A DNA stretch of 64,000 nucleotides from Pantoea dispersa (lineage in GTDB: Bacteria; Pseudomonadota; Gammaproteobacteria; Enterobacterales; Enterobacteriaceae): NCBI RefSeq assembly GCF_014155765.1, contig NZ_SCKT01000008.1:159051-223050 (forward strand), in the 5' to 3' direction. The position numbers were made by a program, and so were the translations under genes. This document shows, one piece after another, positions 62,435-64,000 of the stretch. Numbering within the stretch: position 1 is the first letter of the stretch; each line of letters begins with the position of its first letter. The notes below the pieces were generated by a model. The model saw only the letters and a program-made list of their open reading frames with translations, was not told the origin of the DNA and searched no databases.

Positions 62435-62710
62435 CTACTCATCATCCTTGATCACACCGCGTGCACGTAATAGCGCGCTTTTGAAGTCCACCTCATAATC
62501 TTTCTTCAGACCCGGGATCACAGCCTGACTACCGGCATCACGCATTTTGAGATGGTAAATCAATACGTCATCGCTTAATTCACTTAATGGGCCACTGAAA
62601 CCTGATTCCTGCGCCAGTTTTTGTAAAAATGCCAGCAGGTTGAGATCGGGTTCTTGCTGCCAGGCAGGCTGCAGCAGTTCGAGCAGTTCATTGAGTCGGT
62701 GATATTTCAT
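62435..62710 (-). CDS. yihD: DUF1040 protein YihD
   Basis: The 91-residue protein starts [18 protein letters not shown] and ends [12 protein letters not shown], like E. coli YihD (89 residues). Its function is unknown. ATG 62713, directly before, is an alternative start; AAGGA suits either. It lies 43 bases before srkA. Confidence 0.93.
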   Translation of the reverse strand: MKYHRLNELLELLQPAWQQEPDLNLLAFLQKLAQESGFSGPLSELSDDVLIYHLKMRDAGSQAVIPGLKKDYEVDFKSALLRARGVIKDDE

Positions 62711-62781
62711 CATTGATTCCTTTGCGCAGGTGGTTCGCTACCGCGAGTTAAGTATCGTCCAGAATAAACAGGGAGACGAAG

Positions 62782-63354
62782 ATGACCGCATTTACCGGTG
62801 TGATCCTCGCAGGCGGGCAAGGCAGCCGTATGGGAGGTCAGGATAAGGGCTTGCTGCCATTACAGGGCAAACCGCTTTATCAGCACGTTCTGCAGCGTTT
62901 ACAGCCGCAGGTCAATATTGTGTTGATTAGCGCCAACCGTAACATTGATCGTTATCAGGCAAGTGGTTGTCAGGTAATTCGTGATTCGCTGCCTGATTAT
63001 CCCGGTCCGCTGGCAGGCATGCTCAGCGGCCTGCGGCACAGCCAGACCGAATGGGTGGCGTTTTGCGCATGTGATACGCCGTGGCTACCGCAGGATTTTG
63101 TTGCACGGCTGTGGCAGCAGCGTGGTGCAGCAGCCGCCGTGTGGGTGACATCGGGTCAGCGTGATCATCCGGCGCTGGCTTTGGTGCATCGTGCGCTGGC
63201 TGATAATCTGGAAGCGTGGCTGCTGCGCGGAGAACGCCGTCTGATGCAGTTTATGTGTGAACATGGCGGACACAGCGTACTGTTTGATGATGATGAAGCC
63301 GCCTTCCGCAATATCAATACGCCTGACGATTTGGTTAATGAGGAAAGTTCGTGA
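62782..63354 (+). CDS. mobA: Molybdenum cofactor guanylyltransferase MobA
   Basis: MobA links GMP to molybdopterin to make the bis-MGD cofactor. The 190-residue protein has the nucleotidyltransferase signature ILAGGQGSRMGGQDKGLLPL near the N-terminus and DSLPDYPGPLAGM. GGGAG precedes the ATG. It overlaps mobB by one base. Confidence 0.96.
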   Translation: MTAFTGVILAGGQGSRMGGQDKGLLPLQGKPLYQHVLQRLQPQVNIVLISANRNIDRYQASGCQVIRDSLPDYPGPLAGMLSGLRHSQTEWVAFCACDTPWLPQDFVARLWQQRGAAAAVWVTSGQRDHPALALVHRALADNLEAWLLRGERRLMQFMCEHGGHSVLFDDDEAAFRNINTPDDLVNEESS

Positions 63355-63857
63355 TGAGTGTGCCGTTACTGGCGGTGGTGGGCTGGAGTGGCACCGGCAA
63401 AACCACCCTGTTACAACAGGTGATTCCGCTACTGAGAGCGCAGGGCATTCGCCCCGGGCTGATCAAGCATACCCATCATCAGATGGACATCGATACGCCG
63501 GGAAAAGACAGTTATCTGCTGCGCAAAGCGGGAGCCGATCAGGTGATCGTCGCCAGCGAGAATCGCTGGGCGTTGATGTGTGAAACGCCACAGCAGCCGC
63601 TAAGTTTGATGGAGCTGGCAGGCCGTATGGACGCTGACGCGCTGGATCTGGTGCTGGTCGAGGGGTTTAAACAGGAACCCGTGCCCAGGATGGTGCTATG
63701 GCGGCGCGGCGTTAAGGGAGAAATTGATGAATTGCTGGATGACTGGGTGATTGCCGTAGCGACGGATGAAGCGTTAGCGCTTCAGGTACCGGTGCTGGAT
63801 ATCAATCAGCCTGATCAGGTTGCAGAGTATATTGTTCAGTGGCTAAAAAACCGTTAA
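63354..63857 (+). CDS. mobB: Molybdopterin-guanine dinucleotide biosynthesis adaptor MobB
   Basis: This GTP-binding P-loop protein aids MobA. The 167-residue protein has Walker A VGWSGTGKTTLLQ and the LIKHTHH motif. I chose ATG 63354 over GTG 63351; both overlap the mobA stop. It is the last gene before the rrn operon, matching the E. coli rrnA neighbourhood. Confidence 0.95.
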   Translation: MSVPLLAVVGWSGTGKTTLLQQVIPLLRAQGIRPGLIKHTHHQMDIDTPGKDSYLLRKAGADQVIVASENRWALMCETPQQPLSLMELAGRMDADALDLVLVEGFKQEPVPRMVLWRRGVKGEIDELLDDWVIAVATDEALALQVPVLDINQPDQVAEYIVQWLKNR

Positions 63858-63899
63858 TCACACGTTTTTCGGCGGGAAATTTGCCGGAGTACGGACGTA

Positions 63900-63930
63900 A
63901 AAAAGCCCCGGACTTTCGTCCGGGGCTTCT
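63900..63930 (-). terminator. rRNA operon terminator
   Basis: GCCCCGGAC-TTTC-GTCCGGGGC (9-bp stem, 63905-63926) is followed on the minus strand by U6. It lies 15 bases after the 5S 3' end. Confidence 0.9.
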
Positions 63931-63941
63931 TTACTGGTTTG

Positions 63942-64000
63942 ATGCCTGGCAGTTCCCTACTCTCGCATGGGGAGGCCCCACACTACCATCGGCGCTACGG
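63942..64000 (-). rRNA. rrf: 5S ribosomal RNA, 3' part only
   Basis: The minus strand reads CCGTAGCGCCGATGGTAGTG to the window edge and ends GAACTGCCAGGCAT, which is the 3' half of enterobacterial 5S rRNA (about 59 of 120 bases). The rest of the rrn operon lies beyond 64000. Confidence 0.97.

Overview
The window is chromosomal DNA from a member of the Enterobacterales. Most proteins are close to E. coli K-12 proteins, and the gene order follows the E. coli 81-87 minute region in long blocks. The Klebsiella/Serratia-type LPS core genes (wabG, wabH-like, wabN, waaE) and the abundant short GGTCGCCAT / GGTGCGCAT palindromes suggest Erwiniaceae, perhaps Pantoea or Erwinia. The family call is an inference; no search could be run. 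There is no prophage, insertion sequence, CRISPR array or tRNA gene that I can see.

Layout. 1-2787: the LPS inner-core operon hldD-waaF-waaC on the minus strand, with waaC cut by the window edge. 3019-5255: kbl-tdh, threonine to glycine. 5288-14124: outer and inner LPS core enzymes (wabH-like, wabN, a GT9 enzyme, waaH, waaQ, wabG, waaA, waaE), running into coaD. 14607-21220: a housekeeping block (mutM, rpmG, rpmB, radC, coaBC, dut, slmA, pyrE, rph) that includes a striking tandem array of pyrE 3' ends next to pyrE.

21306-30485 is accessory sequence mixed with conserved yicC. It holds a DUF3574 lipoprotein, a PglL/O-antigen-ligase-like gene broken by an in-frame TGA, a winged-helix regulator broken by an in-frame TAG, lpxP, a D-threonine aldolase-like enzyme, an SRPBCC protein, an unknown 88-residue ORF, a half-length flippase and a LuxR-type regulator. 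30774-43943: conserved yicG, ligB, gmk-rpoZ-spoT-trmH-recG, a divergent marR/oxidoreductase pair, then xanP and yicH.

44106-63857: a second conserved block: fabY-dtd-yihY-yihX, typA, the glnA-glnL-glnG nitrogen regulon with its sigma-54 promoter and NtrC sites, yshB, hemN, yihI, the sRNA genes csrC and spf, engB, polA, dsbA-srkA-yihD and mobA-mobB. The window ends inside a 5S rRNA gene on the minus strand, so an rrn operon lies just to the right.

How the genes work together. The left third builds the lipid A-Kdo-heptose core of LPS. HldD supplies ADP-heptose, WaaA adds Kdo, WaaC/F/Q add heptose, the WaaE/WabG/WabH/WabN/WaaH group decorates it, and LpxP modifies lipid A. The gln block senses and assimilates nitrogen. 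The rest is nucleotide, DNA-repair, translation and stress housekeeping. The main curiosities are the pyrE-tail repeat array, the two adjacent genes with in-frame stops between rph and yicC, the truncated flippase, extra NtrC-like sites at glnA, and several small ORFs missed by length cut-offs.
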